64,000 nucleotides of DNA, from the NCBI GenBank assembly GCA_905178155.1, contig CAJINV010000013.1, positions 1,044,344 to 1,108,343 on the forward strand. Reading direction: 5' to 3'. Below, piece by piece: positions 45,701 to 56,477 of the stretch. The number at the start of each line of letters is the position of its first letter. Within the stretch, counting starts at the first letter, position 1. The DNA is from Amoebophrya sp. A120. Its lineage: Eukaryota > Sar > Dinophyceae > Syndiniales > Amoebophryaceae. The notes beneath the pieces are model-generated. The model saw only the letters and a list, made by a program, of their open reading frames with translations. It was not told the DNA's origin and did not search any database. Made by a program: the position numbers and the translations under genes.

Positions 45701-47903
45701 CATTTCCTTGGACCACTACACCTGTATTAGTACTACGCTGCCCGTCTTCCCGCTGATGGTCACCACCTTGTCCCTCGACCATAACTCCGTCCTGCTCCTC
45801 CTCCTCGTCTTCTCGTGGCGAGTTCCTGCGAGAGCTCAAGTTGCTGCCATCACTTACCGGGGTGGGTAGGTGCTCGGAGGAACTGGTATCCAACACGTGC
45901 GGCTGTCCTTCCTCGGCATTATTTCCGGGCGGTTTGCCGAAGCCCTTTCCCTGTGAAGATCCACGGCGCGCGGACGACTTCGAGGTTGTGTCCGACACAA
46001 CCTCGAAGTCGTCGAAAGGGGGCGAAAGATCGCCGATCACGCGAAGCTGAATTTCGTTGTCTTTCAGCTGTTTTCGGAGCTCCGGATCGGTCAAAAAGTT
46101 CGTGAACCTAGCCATTAAGTGCTGCACTTCGTCCTTAGGCCGCTTCCAATTGTCCGAACCTTGAGGACGTAGAAAAAAAGTCAAGTCATGTTATCAAGGA
46201 GCTTTTCCACAGATGCATGGAACAAATAAGAACAAATTAGAAAACCAGCACGCCTCGTATCTTAAATTTTTGTGGTTCAAAAACCTTAAGCTCCGAACAG
46301 GTCACTTATGAAAAATGAGAAAGTAATTGAAAAAATTGTATACTGAAAGCGTATAGCGTCAGTTGCGGAATGCCAATTTTCGCCGCCGTTTCGATCAACT
46401 CGCGGACATTTTTCTCCGCCTCACTGTGCCCCGCAGATCGGTGGAACCCCCTTGAAGACGCCCAGCGCCCGTTCCCGTCCATCACTACACCCACGTGGTT
46501 GGGGAGCTCAAGTGGACCGCGTTTTGCCAGAGGTTTCTTCTCCGTATCCAGCTCGTGGGTGACTGTCGGGTAAAACGCGAGCAGCTGGTCTAGCGTAAGC
46601 GGCTTGGTAAAAACCGTCCCACCCGTCGAGGAGGCTTGTTCCGCAGTTTTCATATTCACTTTGGTCAGGAAACTTGACGCTGGACTGTTGCTTTCTGCAG
46701 CCTGTCCGCTCGACGTCGTGGCTCGGTCAACATTCAATGAGTGATTGTTCCACCAGAAATTTTTGCACTTGAAAAAAAAATCCTCCGGCGTAGTTGCCGC
46801 TTCAGTAGCGGAGGCTGACGTCGTCATCTTCGTGCTGGTGCCCATCAGGCTAGTACCACTCAAAAGAGGATGCGCTGCCCGCGCCCAAATCGAGGTTGGA
46901 AGCAGAGAGGAGTAGTAGATTGGCGCACCACCTCCAGCAGGTTCTTTATTTTGTGAAGATCCGGCTACAACTACTTCCCGCTGCATTTCCGCCTCATACT
47001 GCTGCTTCCGCAGGGTCAACGCCTCCTCGAAAGTGGGGATCTGGAACGACGGGGGAGCGAAGTTGACATTGACGGCGGGGGTAGAGACCAAATGCATGCC
47101 GCGCTCAAAATTAGTGAGCGACCAGAAGGGCGCTGCATTCAAATTCATTGGCGTCGTGCTGCTGCTGGCCGCTTCTTCGCATGAGAGAACCGCAGGTCCG
47201 TTGAGTTTATCGACTCTTGTTCCTGCTCTACCAGTAGATGACGGCGTTGCTGAATTTTTGCAACTACTAGCCAATGACCCGGACTGCTGGCCACTAGGGA
47301 GGACGGAAGAGGAACTAGTACTGCTCTCTCGACGAGCGACATCGTCCTCCACTTGGGTCACCTCCTGCTCCAGGGGGAACGACACCGTCTTCGCATATCG
47401 TGAGGAAAAATCCCCCCTCTCCACATCAAAAAGGGATACTTCTGAAAATTTGCGATGCTGATTTGTGGCCACAAATCGTCTCTGTATTGCAAGAAGGCCA
47501 AGCCAGAGACTCCGCCGCATTTTGCAGGCGGTTTCTGATGCTATGGGGCCTACAGAGTACACATTTGCCATGCTACGCGCCTACGTCAAAACCCTTCTAC
47601 TTAGGCTTGGTATGGGCCTGCAGTCCTCTACTGCAAGACAGACCCGATTTGTGTACCCAAATCCAGCATCAGAGACTTCCTTTTGATATGGGGAGGGGGG
47701 ATTTTTCCTTGTGATATCGCAACCGCCGTTTTCTGGTGCTCAAAGAGCTTGGCTCGGCCAATCGTCGACGCAATCGTGGAGGCAATAGCGGTGCTGCTCA
47801 CCAAGAGGAGGTGACAAAGTGGCTGCACCCATTTTTTCGGTACAGGGAGAGGAGATCTCGAGAGACGAGTTCTGGTAGAAGACACGGGGCCGCAATTCGT
47901 CAT
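42764..47903 (-). CDS. cis-Prenyltransferase (UPPS/DHDDS family), eight exons
   Basis: Enzyme that condenses isopentenyl diphosphate onto an allylic primer to make the polyprenyl diphosphate used for dolichol or bactoprenol lipid carriers. The catalytic block HVGVVMDGNGRWA carries the catalytic Asp, followed by RGFHRSAGHSEAEKNVREL and LTLYAFSSDNWKRPKDEV (completed across a GT-AG intron, 46160-46343). A Ser/Gln/Pro-rich insert (about 500 residues) separates IQLRVIGDLS from RLNILLSYSSSWELQEAM. The C-terminal signature DLLVRTGDQQRLSEFCLPQL is rebuilt across a 205-nt GT-AG intron (43486-43690), then YAEILFESKYFPDY. Introners lie at 47396, 44296, 43143 and 42853; all four removals keep the frame. 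The ATG at 47901-47903 leads a 60-residue extension with a hydrophobic run, possibly a membrane or targeting segment. The exon 3/4 junction (about 45450-45730) is not fixed. Confidence 0.92.
42853..43072. mobile_element. Introner, family 2
   Basis: 220 bp with long inverted ends (TATAACAGTGCACAACTCCC and the complement ending GTTGTGCGCTGTCATA), flanked by TCGCC at 42848-42852 and 43073-43077. It lies in the last intron of the cis-prenyltransferase gene. Scarless removal keeps the frame, and one possible cut is GC-AG. Confidence 0.9.
43143..43405. mobile_element. Introner, family 1
   Basis: 263 bp, ends TATGCATTGCAAATATGTCT and GACATATTTGCATTTGATA, flanked by AGTAC at 43138-43142 and 43406-43410. 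Removing the element plus one flank gives GAG-TCC-AAG-TAC-TTT-CCC-GAT in frame within the conserved C-terminus of the cis-prenyltransferase. Only a 65-nt exon separates it from the next introner. Confidence 0.9.
44296..44619. mobile_element. Introner, family 3
   Basis: 324 bp, ends TATCAAAAGGAAAAATCCCC and the complement GGGGATTTTTCCTTTTGATA, flanked by TGCTC at 44291-44295 and 44620-44624. It lies in the low-complexity insert of the cis-prenyltransferase. Scarless removal keeps the frame. No GT-AG cut is possible within the duplication. Confidence 0.9.
45973..46013. repeat. Perfect 20-bp palindrome arms inside coding sequence
   Basis: GACGACTTCGAGGTTGTGTC (45973-45992), one C, then its exact reverse complement (45994-46013). 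It lies in exon 3 of the cis-prenyltransferase and encodes DDFEVVSDTTSKSS. The same peptide can be read from the other strand. Confidence 0.9.
47396..47716. mobile_element. Introner, family 3
   Basis: 321 bp, ends TATCGTGAGGAAAAATCCCC and GGGGATTTTTCCTTGTGATA, flanked by TCGCA at 47391-47395 and 47717-47721. It separates exon 1 from exon 2 of the cis-prenyltransferase. Scarless removal gives GCG-GTT-GCG-AAG-ACG in frame, which supports the ATG at 47903. Confidence 0.9.
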
Positions 47904-48446
47904 TTTCAGTGATTGATGTGAATGGCAGTCGTGTTTTTCTCAATCGGTGTCAACGTAGCTGCGTCAGGATGGAAACAGCAGGTGGAAAAAAATGATTTGT
48001 CTCACAGCATGGTCTACTTACGCAGAAGGTGAAGCACAAAAACATACAGCGGATAGCAACCAAATTAAGACAACATCGGCGCATTGGCAAGGCACAATGG
48101 GAGCAATAAAACTATCCATCATGATACGTATTCAATTTTTTTGCAGCTGTTGATCTTTACGCAGAGCAAGACAATAAAGCAATTATGCTCTTTGTGCATA
48201 CTTTGATCAGGATCGAGATCCACAACCGCCCTGATACCATCGTAACACAATCACAACGAACTAAACCAAAGCAATTGCCCGCTGCAGGAGAAAAAACAAA
48301 AAGAAACGCGGCGTAGGCGTTTGGACTACTTAATAAAAAAAATTCGACCAGCATGAATGTTGCTCCTCGCTCAACCTGAACGTGAACACGATACAACAGG
48401 CTCGAATTTCATAAATCTACTTCTTCATCAAAACTAGATCGGAATG
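47904..48446. other. Intergenic, nothing recognised
   Basis: About 540 bp upstream of the cis-prenyltransferase start and downstream of the next minus-strand gene. It probably holds the promoter and untranslated ends. No motif recognised. Confidence 0.4.
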
Positions 48447-49672
48447 CTACCTTCGACCACGACTTGCGGTTTTTTCATTATCAGGAAAAACTTCTTGTTC
48501 AGACGCGTGCACAACCACGGCTGAAGATGTTCTGGAAGCATTTTTCGTGTTGCGTCCTGGAGTCGCTTTGTTCCGGAGTGAAGTCCGTTTATTGACGCGA
48601 CCTCCTGATGCACCTACAACCTCTAAATCCTGTTGGAAAAACAGCTGATTTGGCGAAAAAATCTCAAGAACTTCTTGTGCGGAAGAAGTTTTTCTTTCCA
48701 TCTCCTGCTGCAGCTCCCCCGCCGCTCTAATTTTTGCAGCTGGCATCCCGTAATTGCCTTGTCGTACAGACGGCACAAATATCTCTCCTGTTCCTTGTGT
48801 GCCCGTAGTTGGTCCACGAACGACTTGGCGCCCAGGCGCATGATACGGAAAAAGGCTAGCATAGTAACAGCATATTATTCATTATAATATTGGAAATGCA
48901 AAAATAGTAGAAAAATCTGTCTACACTATGCAAGACAGACTTTAGTATTTCATCTGCGCGCTTATTTCTGCATAAACAGATTACACATGTGATTGTAATG
49001 GGGTAAGTAGTAATAGCTTTTTCCTGTGCGATAATGCGTCGACCGTGTCGGATTCGGTCGGGAGCGTGGGGGTACCGGTGCGCTGTGCGTCCCGGCACGG
49101 CCGAGCCGTAAAAATCTCGTCGTACTGTCGTCCTGATCCGCGAAGAAGCTCACGCCGGCGTCTTCCTGCGTGGCGAGCAGCGACGCGAGAGACCCACCAA
49201 GCGGGTCAACAAATGAGCCGGTGAGGCTTAGCTCGTTTGCGGTGTGGATTGAACCAACTGCTTCGTGCTGTGATGTGGGATTCTTATTGTGCTCGATAGC
49301 TCCTGCGCCGGATGTTGACAGCGCACCAAGAAAACTGGCAGCAGATTGCTCCTCGTGCGCGGCCCGGAAATTCTTCAGCGCGAGCATGTAACGCATATCA
49401 TCGGACGTATACCTGGTTGCGTGAGAAAGGCTAGAATCTGAGGCCGGGCCGAAGACGCCGCTTGTGCGATCCGCTGCAGACGTTGCTGGTGAATTTATTT
49501 TCGTCCCGATCACGTTGACGGAAGTCCACAGGGTGGTGCCATCGTTTTGATGGTCTGCATCACCCGCCGCAGCTACGTCACCCACGAGATCGCATGGGCC
49601 ATTTATTTTTGTGCAGCTCTGCTGGTAGCCACGGGCGTCCTCCAAACACTTGCCTGTTAGCAAGGCGCCCAT
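48447..49672 (-). CDS. Unrecognised protein, two exons
   Basis: ATG at 49670-49672 opens about 200 residues of mostly hydrophilic Ala/Ser/Thr/Asp-rich sequence with scattered Cys near the start. After an intron of roughly 200 nt (about 48860-49060, borders not fixed) a second exon of about 135 residues begins near LFPYHAPGRQVVRGP and continues through a Lys/Glu helix to a basic Arg-rich C-terminus. The exon 2 frame is chosen because it stays open across the exon and an AG lies just 5' of it. No family recognised. The two parts could belong to different genes. Confidence 0.45.
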
Positions 49673-50674
49673 GTGTTTGGTCTCGTGTCCTGGCCGCTGG
49701 CTGGGTGGTGCCCTCTTTAAAGCACAAGTAGCAGAAACAGACTTTATTTCCTTTACCTATTGTGACCACTGCGTGGGAACAGAACGCACACTAGTAGGTC
49801 ACTCTCCAAACCAAAAAAAAATCACTGAAGAGCGTGCATGATATCGGAGAGCTACCGGCAGGACGTCCGTGCGGCTGCGGCCTTCTACTAAAAAATCAAT
49901 AAAAAGAGAGAAAGTCATATTTCAATCGTAGGAGTGCGTAACAGAAGCAATTATCTAAAGAGTAAGTATGTCTCTTCTATTGAATAGATTATTGTCTGCT
50001 AGCTGAAACTACTTTTACCACACGTACACTCCTGATCCTGCTGATGCTTTATGTGTAACTAATGGTATCTTGTGCCTCGCGCCACCCTTCTCTCCACAGG
50101 CACAGACGTACGAACGATCTCTGACGTTAAACCTGATAGTACTGCGGCGAGCCAAACCTCGAGCGTCCTCTGTCGAACCGGAAGCATATGGCCTCTCTTA
50201 CCTCACTCTTAACATGACAACAACAAATTGCCGTGTACTAGAAGATCGATATCCAGACATGATTATGATATTTGCATTATGCATATGCGACGAAAACAAG
50301 CGACGCGACCCAAGCGATGCAGACCGATCTGGGAAGTTCGGTCTAGCCGGTTAGAAGCATCAATATTTATGAAGATGATCGCACACGCGTTTAATACGAA
50401 GCGAAAACTTAAAACATAATGCCACAGAGGCCTCGGAAAGCACGCTGCCGCCCCCTCTGGCAAGACAGAGCAAAGCTGATTTGTATGCACAAAGAAATCA
50501 GCGGCAGCAGCATGATCGATCCATGTTGTTGAGTAGAAATGTCTACTGTAGTACCTTGGCAGTCTGTGAAGGAAAGATTTTTTTTTCATGCTTACAAAAA
50601 AATATGTCCGTCAAAGATGATTTTCTCACTCCGCCTAGGAACAGGTGGACACAAAGCAGCCGATTTCATTTCTC
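49673..50674. other. Intergenic, nothing recognised
   Basis: About 1 kb with only short overlapping frames on both strands, and no repeats or RNA genes seen. Confidence 0.4.
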
Positions 50675-51039
50675 TATACATTGCAAACATGTCTGGGTGG
50701 TCTGGAAAGATGCAAAGTTGTGATGCTTAAAATGACTTGTGATGCTCGTAGTTGTCCGTGTTAACACACAAAAATCTGTCTTGCAAGACTCGGAAAAGTA
50801 CCCATTTTAGGGCATGTTGCTGTAGTGCTTGTAGCCATGTACATGTTGACAGTGCACTTCTCCTACAGGATAGGCATCGCATAGACCCTGCTAGATCTGT
50901 GATGCTAGGCCCCACATTTCAGACATCGTGGGGGCGGGGCTTGCAAAACGAAAACCTTCACCTGCATGGCAAAGATCTGCATCTTTCCAAATCCACATCC
51001 AGAGCCAGGAATTCTATTTCTAAGTATTTGCATTTGATA
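50675..51039. mobile_element. Introner, family 1 (outside recognised coding exons)
   Basis: 365 bp, ends TATACATTGCAAACATGTCT and TAAGTATTTGCATTTGATA, flanked by TTCTC (50670-50674) and TTCTT (51040-51044). It lies just past the stop of the small ORF at 51050-51376, so it may sit in a 3' untranslated intron or an unrecognised gene. Confidence 0.75.
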
Positions 51040-51049
51040 TTCTTTTCTA

Positions 51050-51376
51050 CTACGGTTGAGCTACTAGCACTGGCTCTCCAATGTTCGGATTCTGGTTCGG
51101 GTCGAGGTTCTGGTACCACCAAGAAAAATTGGATGTGCCAAGCTTTTGTGGACAGTGGCCTTGGTCCCCCGGCACGATGTCCCAAATAGTTCCACAGGGC
51201 AAGTTTTTATTGCTTTCGTCGCTAGAAGCTTCTAAACTTGTTATCCTCGCCTCACCAAACCAGAAATCGTGCTCTTGATACCAGTACCCAGAAACGACGT
51301 CCCCGATCGGGAGTTGTGCACTCAACATGTGCGCTTGTTCATCATTCTGGGCATAATCGGTCCAGGACGAGCTCAT
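51050..51376 (-). CDS. Possible small protein between two introners
   Basis: A 108-residue minus-strand frame from ATG 51374-51376 to a stop at 51050-51052. It is rich in Trp, Tyr, Asp and Gln (for example SSSWTDYAQNDEQAHM and GYWYQEHDFWFGEARI), unlike random frames. It lies exactly between two introners. The frame is open for some distance 5' of the ATG, through the scarless junction of the 51392-51700 element, but no earlier ATG is found. It may be an exon of a larger gene. No family recognised. Confidence 0.35.
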   Translation of the reverse strand: MSSSWTDYAQNDEQAHMLSAQLPIGDVVSGYWYQEHDFWFGEARITSLEASSDESNKNLPCGTIWDIVPGDQGHCPQKLGTSNFSWWYQNLDPNQNPNIGEPVLVAQP

Positions 51377-51391
51377 ACCCCATTCGTGGTT

Positions 51392-51700
51392 TATCAAATG
51401 CAAATACCTAAGTATGTCTGGGTAAGGAAGACAACTGTGCCGGCACCCATTGGGCGACATGACAAGTACTAGTTGGGAAGTGGATTGCGCGCAGAAGCAC
51501 TACGGGTCTTCGTCTTGTTGCGAAATATTCTTCATGCATACCTACTTTTCCGCATGAGAAGTTCTCCTCTTGCATCGCAAAAAAGAAGCAACTATCCGTA
51601 TTCCCACGCCACACATTTATGTGCTGTTGAGATTTAGCATCACAAGGAAGTTGCAAACGCATCAATATTCCAGACCCAGATGACATATCTGCAGCGCATA
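51392..51700. mobile_element. Introner, family 1 (diverged right end)
   Basis: 309 bp, left end TATCAAATGCAAATACC, right end CCAGACCCAGATGACATATC...GCATA, flanked by TGGTT at 51387-51391 and 51701-51705. It lies 5' of the small ORF above. Coding status of its flanks is unclear. Confidence 0.8.
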
Positions 51701-51705
51701 TGGTT

Positions 51706-52731
51706 TATGCTCAGTGCTTGCAGGACCGGCAAAGAAAAAACCACGTATATCCGGAGTGGAAACGACGCCCTTGCCCCTACGTAAAGAGGGAAAAGTTTGC
51801 GCAGAAAAGTCTAGAGCTTTTGGGGCTCGCACGTGACAAGTTAGGCTTTGCAGTGTAGTCGGGCGTACTAGCTAGTCCAGACGCGGTACAAATCCTCTTT
51901 CTTATCCGTGTTACCGAAGCGCACGAAGACAGATTGAGGCTCTCAAGCACCACTAGAAAATGCCTCTCATGTTGGGAAGCCGATCATCATCATCATCATG
52001 TAGTGGACACCCGCTCCCAGCGCGACAGGTCAAGGAGCCGAAGCCGCAATCCAGCGTATCGAAATTTGCATGACAAGTCTGGGGTGTTTCTTTCATGTAC
52101 TGGAAATAAAATCCAAATAATTAAACTTAAAGCACAGAGAAGCTTGTTGGGGTGGGAACGTTTTTACTCAGATGATAACGTAGATGCAGAGCACCTCCAG
52201 AACGAAGCACAAACGAGGCAGGAACAGGCTCCGTGTCACAGGCACAAGTGGGCCATCCGCACCACGACCAAGGGGGCCGTCCGCACCCCCTCCTGCGTCG
52301 TTCAAATTTCGCCGCCCACGATAGTTGTGCCACGCGGGCCGCCGTAGGAGCCGCCCGTACCCTAGCACCACAACAAAAGCAATGCACAAAAGCCAACCCA
52401 GAAGCACCGCCAGCGCGCGAAGGTATTGAGGGAAAATCAGTGATCTTGGGAAATGCTGCTACCCCTAAGAAAAATCGCAGCCTGTCATGCGGACCTGCTA
52501 TTTCCCTGTGTGTCGTCTCCTTTTCATACATGCGGGCGCAAAAAAGCACACCAGAAATCTCCTTTCCATTGCAAAAAGCGAACCAAATAAACTCACTCCT
52601 TTCCATGCGGTCTAGAGTGACTTTTCGTGGGCGTTTTGGTTTTCTTCGCATCTTCGCAAAGAGCCATTTATAGGCGAACCCGCGTCAGGCGCTGCCTTTA
52701 TTTTTCTTAAGACTAGCAGCAGTCGGGAAGG
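51706..52731. other. Region with a weak membrane-segment exon candidate
   Basis: No supported gene. A minus-strand frame (52168 up to about 52455) encodes about 95 residues with one strong hydrophobic helix (LLGWLLCIAFVVVLGYG) but lacks an in-frame ATG; a CAG lies just 5' of it, so it could be an internal exon. Overlapping frames on both strands are nearly as long. Confidence 0.25.
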
Positions 52732-52946
52732 TCACTCATTTACCCTCCATAGAAGGGCTACCATGCGGTCGATATCTTCGCCGAGACGGTAACCTAGGCC
52801 CCGTTTCTGGCAATTATCCAATGGCAGCCCAGTTTTCGTGTGATAGAGCTGATGAGTTTTCCAGTTATAGAGCGGACCTCCTTCTGGGTAAACCGACACC
52901 TCGGCGTTCACGTCGTGCAGCGTTGTGTATCCCACAAGAAAAAGCT
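52732..52946 (-). CDS. Possible last exon of the Frag1-like gene
   Basis: A minus-strand frame of about 70 residues beginning LFLVGYTTLHDV after a TAG acceptor and ending in a stop at 52732. It is rich in Tyr, Gly and charged residues. It would fit as a 3' exon of the adjacent membrane-protein gene if a donor near 53120 is used, but I could not fix a unique in-frame junction. Confidence 0.3.
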
Positions 52947-53054
52947 AGCAGCTTAATGCGAAAGCAAATACATAGAAAGTTCCGTCCTGAATAGCCTAAA
53001 CGCCACCCATGCTCTGGGCCTGGTGCCCATCATGAGAGGTCTTTTTGCCATTGC

Positions 53055-56000
53055 CTATTTACTTTTCTTGCATATAGATTCACAAATATGTTCCCTTGCT
53101 AGCTTTTTTCTGTGTGATATCACATTACTACCTTTCCCGAAGAGCCGCCATGCGTAGAAAACTGGGACGTTTTCCCCGAGGAAAATTTGCACCGTCTCGA
53201 ACAAAAGCATGAAAAACATCGAAACGGGGGCGCACATGTAATGGGCCCATCGCAAGTATTTCCGCGAGGGCCGCACGTGCCTTGCGAGGACCTCCTCAAA
53301 CAGCTCCACGTTCGATCCCGTCCTCGCTTCTCGCGCTTCTTCTTCGTCGTCGTCTTCGTTCGGCTCCTCCTGGTGCTCCTCGCGCAGCTGCAACTTTTTT
53401 TTCTCCTGGTCACTCGGAGACGAGTCCTCTGCCTTCACCTTCTGGACGTTTTCGCTTCTTGCGGAGGTCATAATTTTCTCGTGGTGTGTAATATCGTCGA
53501 TGGAGGGCAGGGCTGCAGTTAAAACGAAGCCGGTCGCGGGAAGGAGGAGCAGCAGAGCCCGGAGGCAAATATTCAGTGCAAATATGTCTGGGTCTGGAAA
53601 GGTGCAACTTGTGATGCTGCCTTTGGATTCTACATAAAATCTGTATTGCGTGAACAGTAGAAGAGGTCCAGTTGTTGCTACGCAAAGAGAGCAAATATCA
53701 TGCGGTAGGAGCATCAGAAAGCCCCCACAGAATCTGTGATGCTAGGGCATGCATCACAGACATAAGAAGTCAGGCAAAATGTGCATGACAAACCTTGCAC
53801 CGTTCCAGACCCAGAAACTTTTGCATTTGATAGCAAATCTCGGTGTACGACTGGGTCGCCGCAAATGTCAAACCCAAATTCTCCGAAAGACTCGGCTTCA
53901 TGAAGCACCAGGGCGAGTGCAGCGTAAAGGTGTGCCGACTCAGGATGATGCACACGCCAAAGAGGATCAAGCCCGTGGTGAACATAATGCCCTCCGGCGA
54001 GGTCTGCGACTGGCAGACGGCGCTCAGGGTCATGTTCTTGCAAAAATCCCCGGGTATCACGTAAAACTGCTCGTCATGGAAGCCACGGATCAAGTGCTCC
54101 CGCCCACTGGCAACGAGCTCCTCTCTGTGCCGGCGGGTCGGAAAGCGCCGCGGGCACAGGACCAAATGTACGGGCAGCAGCGTCGCACCCACGGCGGAGA
54201 TGTATGCGATCGTGACTATCAAATGTAAAAATGTCTGGGTCTGGAAAAGTGGAACTTGTAATGCTAGCTTTACATTCCTGGAAAATCTGTATTGCAGAAC
54301 CAACAAAAGTCGCAGCCACTTTTGTCATGCAAAAAGGCAGTTTCTCATGCGGATTGCGTATGAGAAAGCGTTCTGGAAAGTTGTCATGCTGGGCTGCGTT
54401 CGGAAGTAGTTCCGTCATCCACATTTTAGCATCACAGGTCTCCAGACCCAGACATATTTGCATTTGATAGTGACGAGTATGCTGCTAAACATGAAGTCGG
54501 ATCGCACCGTGCCAACCAAGAAGGCAAACATTTTCTGCAAAATGATGTCGGTGACCGCCCCCGCCTCGCGGACGCGTCCCAGTGCTTCCGTGGTGTTTTG
54601 GGCCAATTCGGCGGACCGTGCGGACAAAGCTGCATAAAAGTCCTGACCTTCTACTCCCTCATCTTCGTCCAAGTTGTAGCGAGTCTTGATCCCTTCGCTC
54701 GTCCTCTTCGCATCAGCTCCTGGTGGCGCGGTGGTGCCCACCATTTTGTTTCTGGATCCGGCCTTCTCGGTCGTACTAGTCCCGCTCACCCGCAGCTCCG
54801 TCGTCGCGGGTTCTCGTTCTGCTGGTGAGTTTTCATCATTTCGACCTGGTGCGCCGTTCTGGTTGGATTTCTCTACGTAGCTTTCGCCCAACGAGCTCGT
54901 TCGCGACAAAGAAGTAGATCTCCTCGTTGTGCGCTCTGGCGGCTCCTGCTGTCGCTCCTGCAGCTGGAGAACTAGCCACTTCAGCTCGTCCACCTCCCGC
55001 GCCATGCCCTCCATCTTCACCTGCATCGCTTTAGTGCCGTCAGTTGTCATCTCGGCATCTTCAGCTACTTCAGGAGATTCAACTTGTAGTTGCGCTTGCG
55101 CACCTGCATCTTCATGTTGAAACGGCGCGTCTGCTTGCTCCCCTTTGATTTCCTGATCCATCCCCTGCTCCACCTCTCTGACCCCGTCATTGTGGTGCTG
55201 CTGTCCAGCTAGAACTAGAAAAGATTCCTGGTCGTGCTCCGCTGCAGGACCGGCCTCCGCATGAAGATCCTCTTCGTCCAGTGGACTTCCACCCTCGCCG
55301 GCCACCGCCCCTTCGTCCTCGCGGCGGCCCGACGTTGTTGGAGTCTTGCCAGTGGGCTGCTCCTTATGTTCATCGTTCTTTGCCTTCAGCATCCGGACTG
55401 CCTCGAGCTCGCTAGGAGCAGCTCGTGCTGTTCTTTCCTCACCGTCGACATCGACCAGCGGCACCTCATTTGTTGCCAACACGACCGACACCGGCGTATT
55501 ATAATTGGGGAAGCACATGATCACGGCCGCGAGTTGTAGAAGTACTAGTGGAGACAGGACAAAAAGCAGAAAGCGATCAACAAATCCTCGTGATCCCAAC
55601 CCCGGCGCAGAAGAAAAAGAAGCAGGAGAGCGCGGCATTTGAGTCGGACGACCCTCCATCGCATCGTTGGCAATATCGACTTCTGTTTAATTGGGTTTTT
55701 GTTTTTCGTTTTTTCTTTTTCTCATCTATCACAAATTTCTTCCTACATCCCTTCGCGCATAACAAACTACACAGTGCTCCTTGGGGTATCGATATGCCAA
55801 CTATGCGATACAAAGTACTTACCCTGTCGAGACGCCGCTTTCTTGTCCCCCTTCAGCCGCTTGTCGGTAAAGAACGGCATCCACAACGAGAACCAGAACA
55901 TCTCATCGGACGAAGCTTTATCAATGATCCCACATGTGCATATTATAACCTGCTCAGGTGATGTGACGATCTCAACGTTGACGATGCAACGCTAAAAGTC

Positions 56001-56199
56001 GTCCTCTGGAACCTTTGTTCAAAAGGTAGTTTTCTGTGAGGACAAGAGGTGAGATGATATACAAACGAAACTGCTCGTCATGGTTGAATATGCTCTCATG
56101 GACGGGCATAGCTGTTCCTGCGCCTGCCATACGCCGATCAGAGACACCAAAGAGAACACGAACAGGGGAAAATCGTAAGTACACGCGTCTCTCGCTCAT
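53055..56199 (-). CDS. Multi-pass membrane protein, tentatively Frag1/PGAP2-like
   Basis: Exons 56013-56199, 55823-55915, 54475-55682, 53838-54216 and about 53055-53569. The first two introns are GT-AG (the second with GTAAGT); the next two are introners. All joins keep the frame. A hydrophobic helix ending IMCFPNYNTPVSVVL resembles the VPNYxPSVS block of PGAP2, the Golgi protein that remodels GPI-anchor lipids. Further helices follow (FSSILVTIAYISAVGA, IMFTTGLILFGVCII, ICLRALLLLLPATGF, then SIDDITHHEK, comparable to a conserved Ser-Asp-His-Glu stretch, and YMCAPVSMFFMLLFE). An acidic, Gln/Glu-rich disordered insert of about 300 residues sits after the first of these helices. Family assignment rests on helix order and two short blocks only. 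The 3' end is uncertain. Confidence 0.55.
53570..53832. mobile_element. Introner, family 1
   Basis: 263 bp, left end TATTCAGTGCAAATATGTCT, right end AAACTTTTGCATTTGATA, flanked by GCAAA at 53565-53569 and 53833-53837. Scarless removal joins ACC-GAG-ATT-TGC-CTC-CGG inside a membrane helix of the Frag1-like gene. No GT-AG option. Confidence 0.9.
54217..54469. mobile_element. Introner, family 1
   Basis: 253 bp, ends TATCAAATGTAAAAATGTCT and GACATATTTGCATTTGATA, flanked by GTGAC at 54212-54216 and 54470-54474. Scarless removal joins ATA-CTC-GTC-ACG-ATC-GCA within a membrane helix of the Frag1-like gene. No GT-AG option. Confidence 0.9.
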
Positions 56200-56477
56200 C
56201 GCGGTACTCTACTCAATCAGTCCATTCCTGAGGATCTCGTCGTTGCGACAGATGTTATCTTGTACTCGTTGCCATTGATTGATAAAGTTAGTACCTCGCC
56301 GTCATCAACATCTCACTCGATGTAAGTACTTCACGGCTCGCCTATGGGAGATACGCGCGCTTCTACATTTTGATTCTCTATGCCTGTAGTTTCTGCATTT
56401 CCGTTTTGACTCTCGTACGTGTGGCTGTCGACCACATGGGTAATCCAGATTCGTGGATTTCGATACTGTGCCGCGTT
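56200..56477. other. Short intergenic stretch upstream of the Frag1-like gene
   Basis: Likely the 5' region of the minus-strand membrane-protein gene. Nothing specific seen before the repeat island starts. Confidence 0.3.

Noticed and set aside
47396-47721. Introner boundary at 47401 with TATCG as duplication
   Set aside because: That placement breaks the reading frame and misaligns with the sister copy at 44296. Shifting to 47396 with TCGCA as duplication aligns the ends and keeps frame.
52233-52673. Plus-strand frame of 146 codons
   Set aside because: Overlaps equally long minus-strand frames, with no domain and no splice or composition support.
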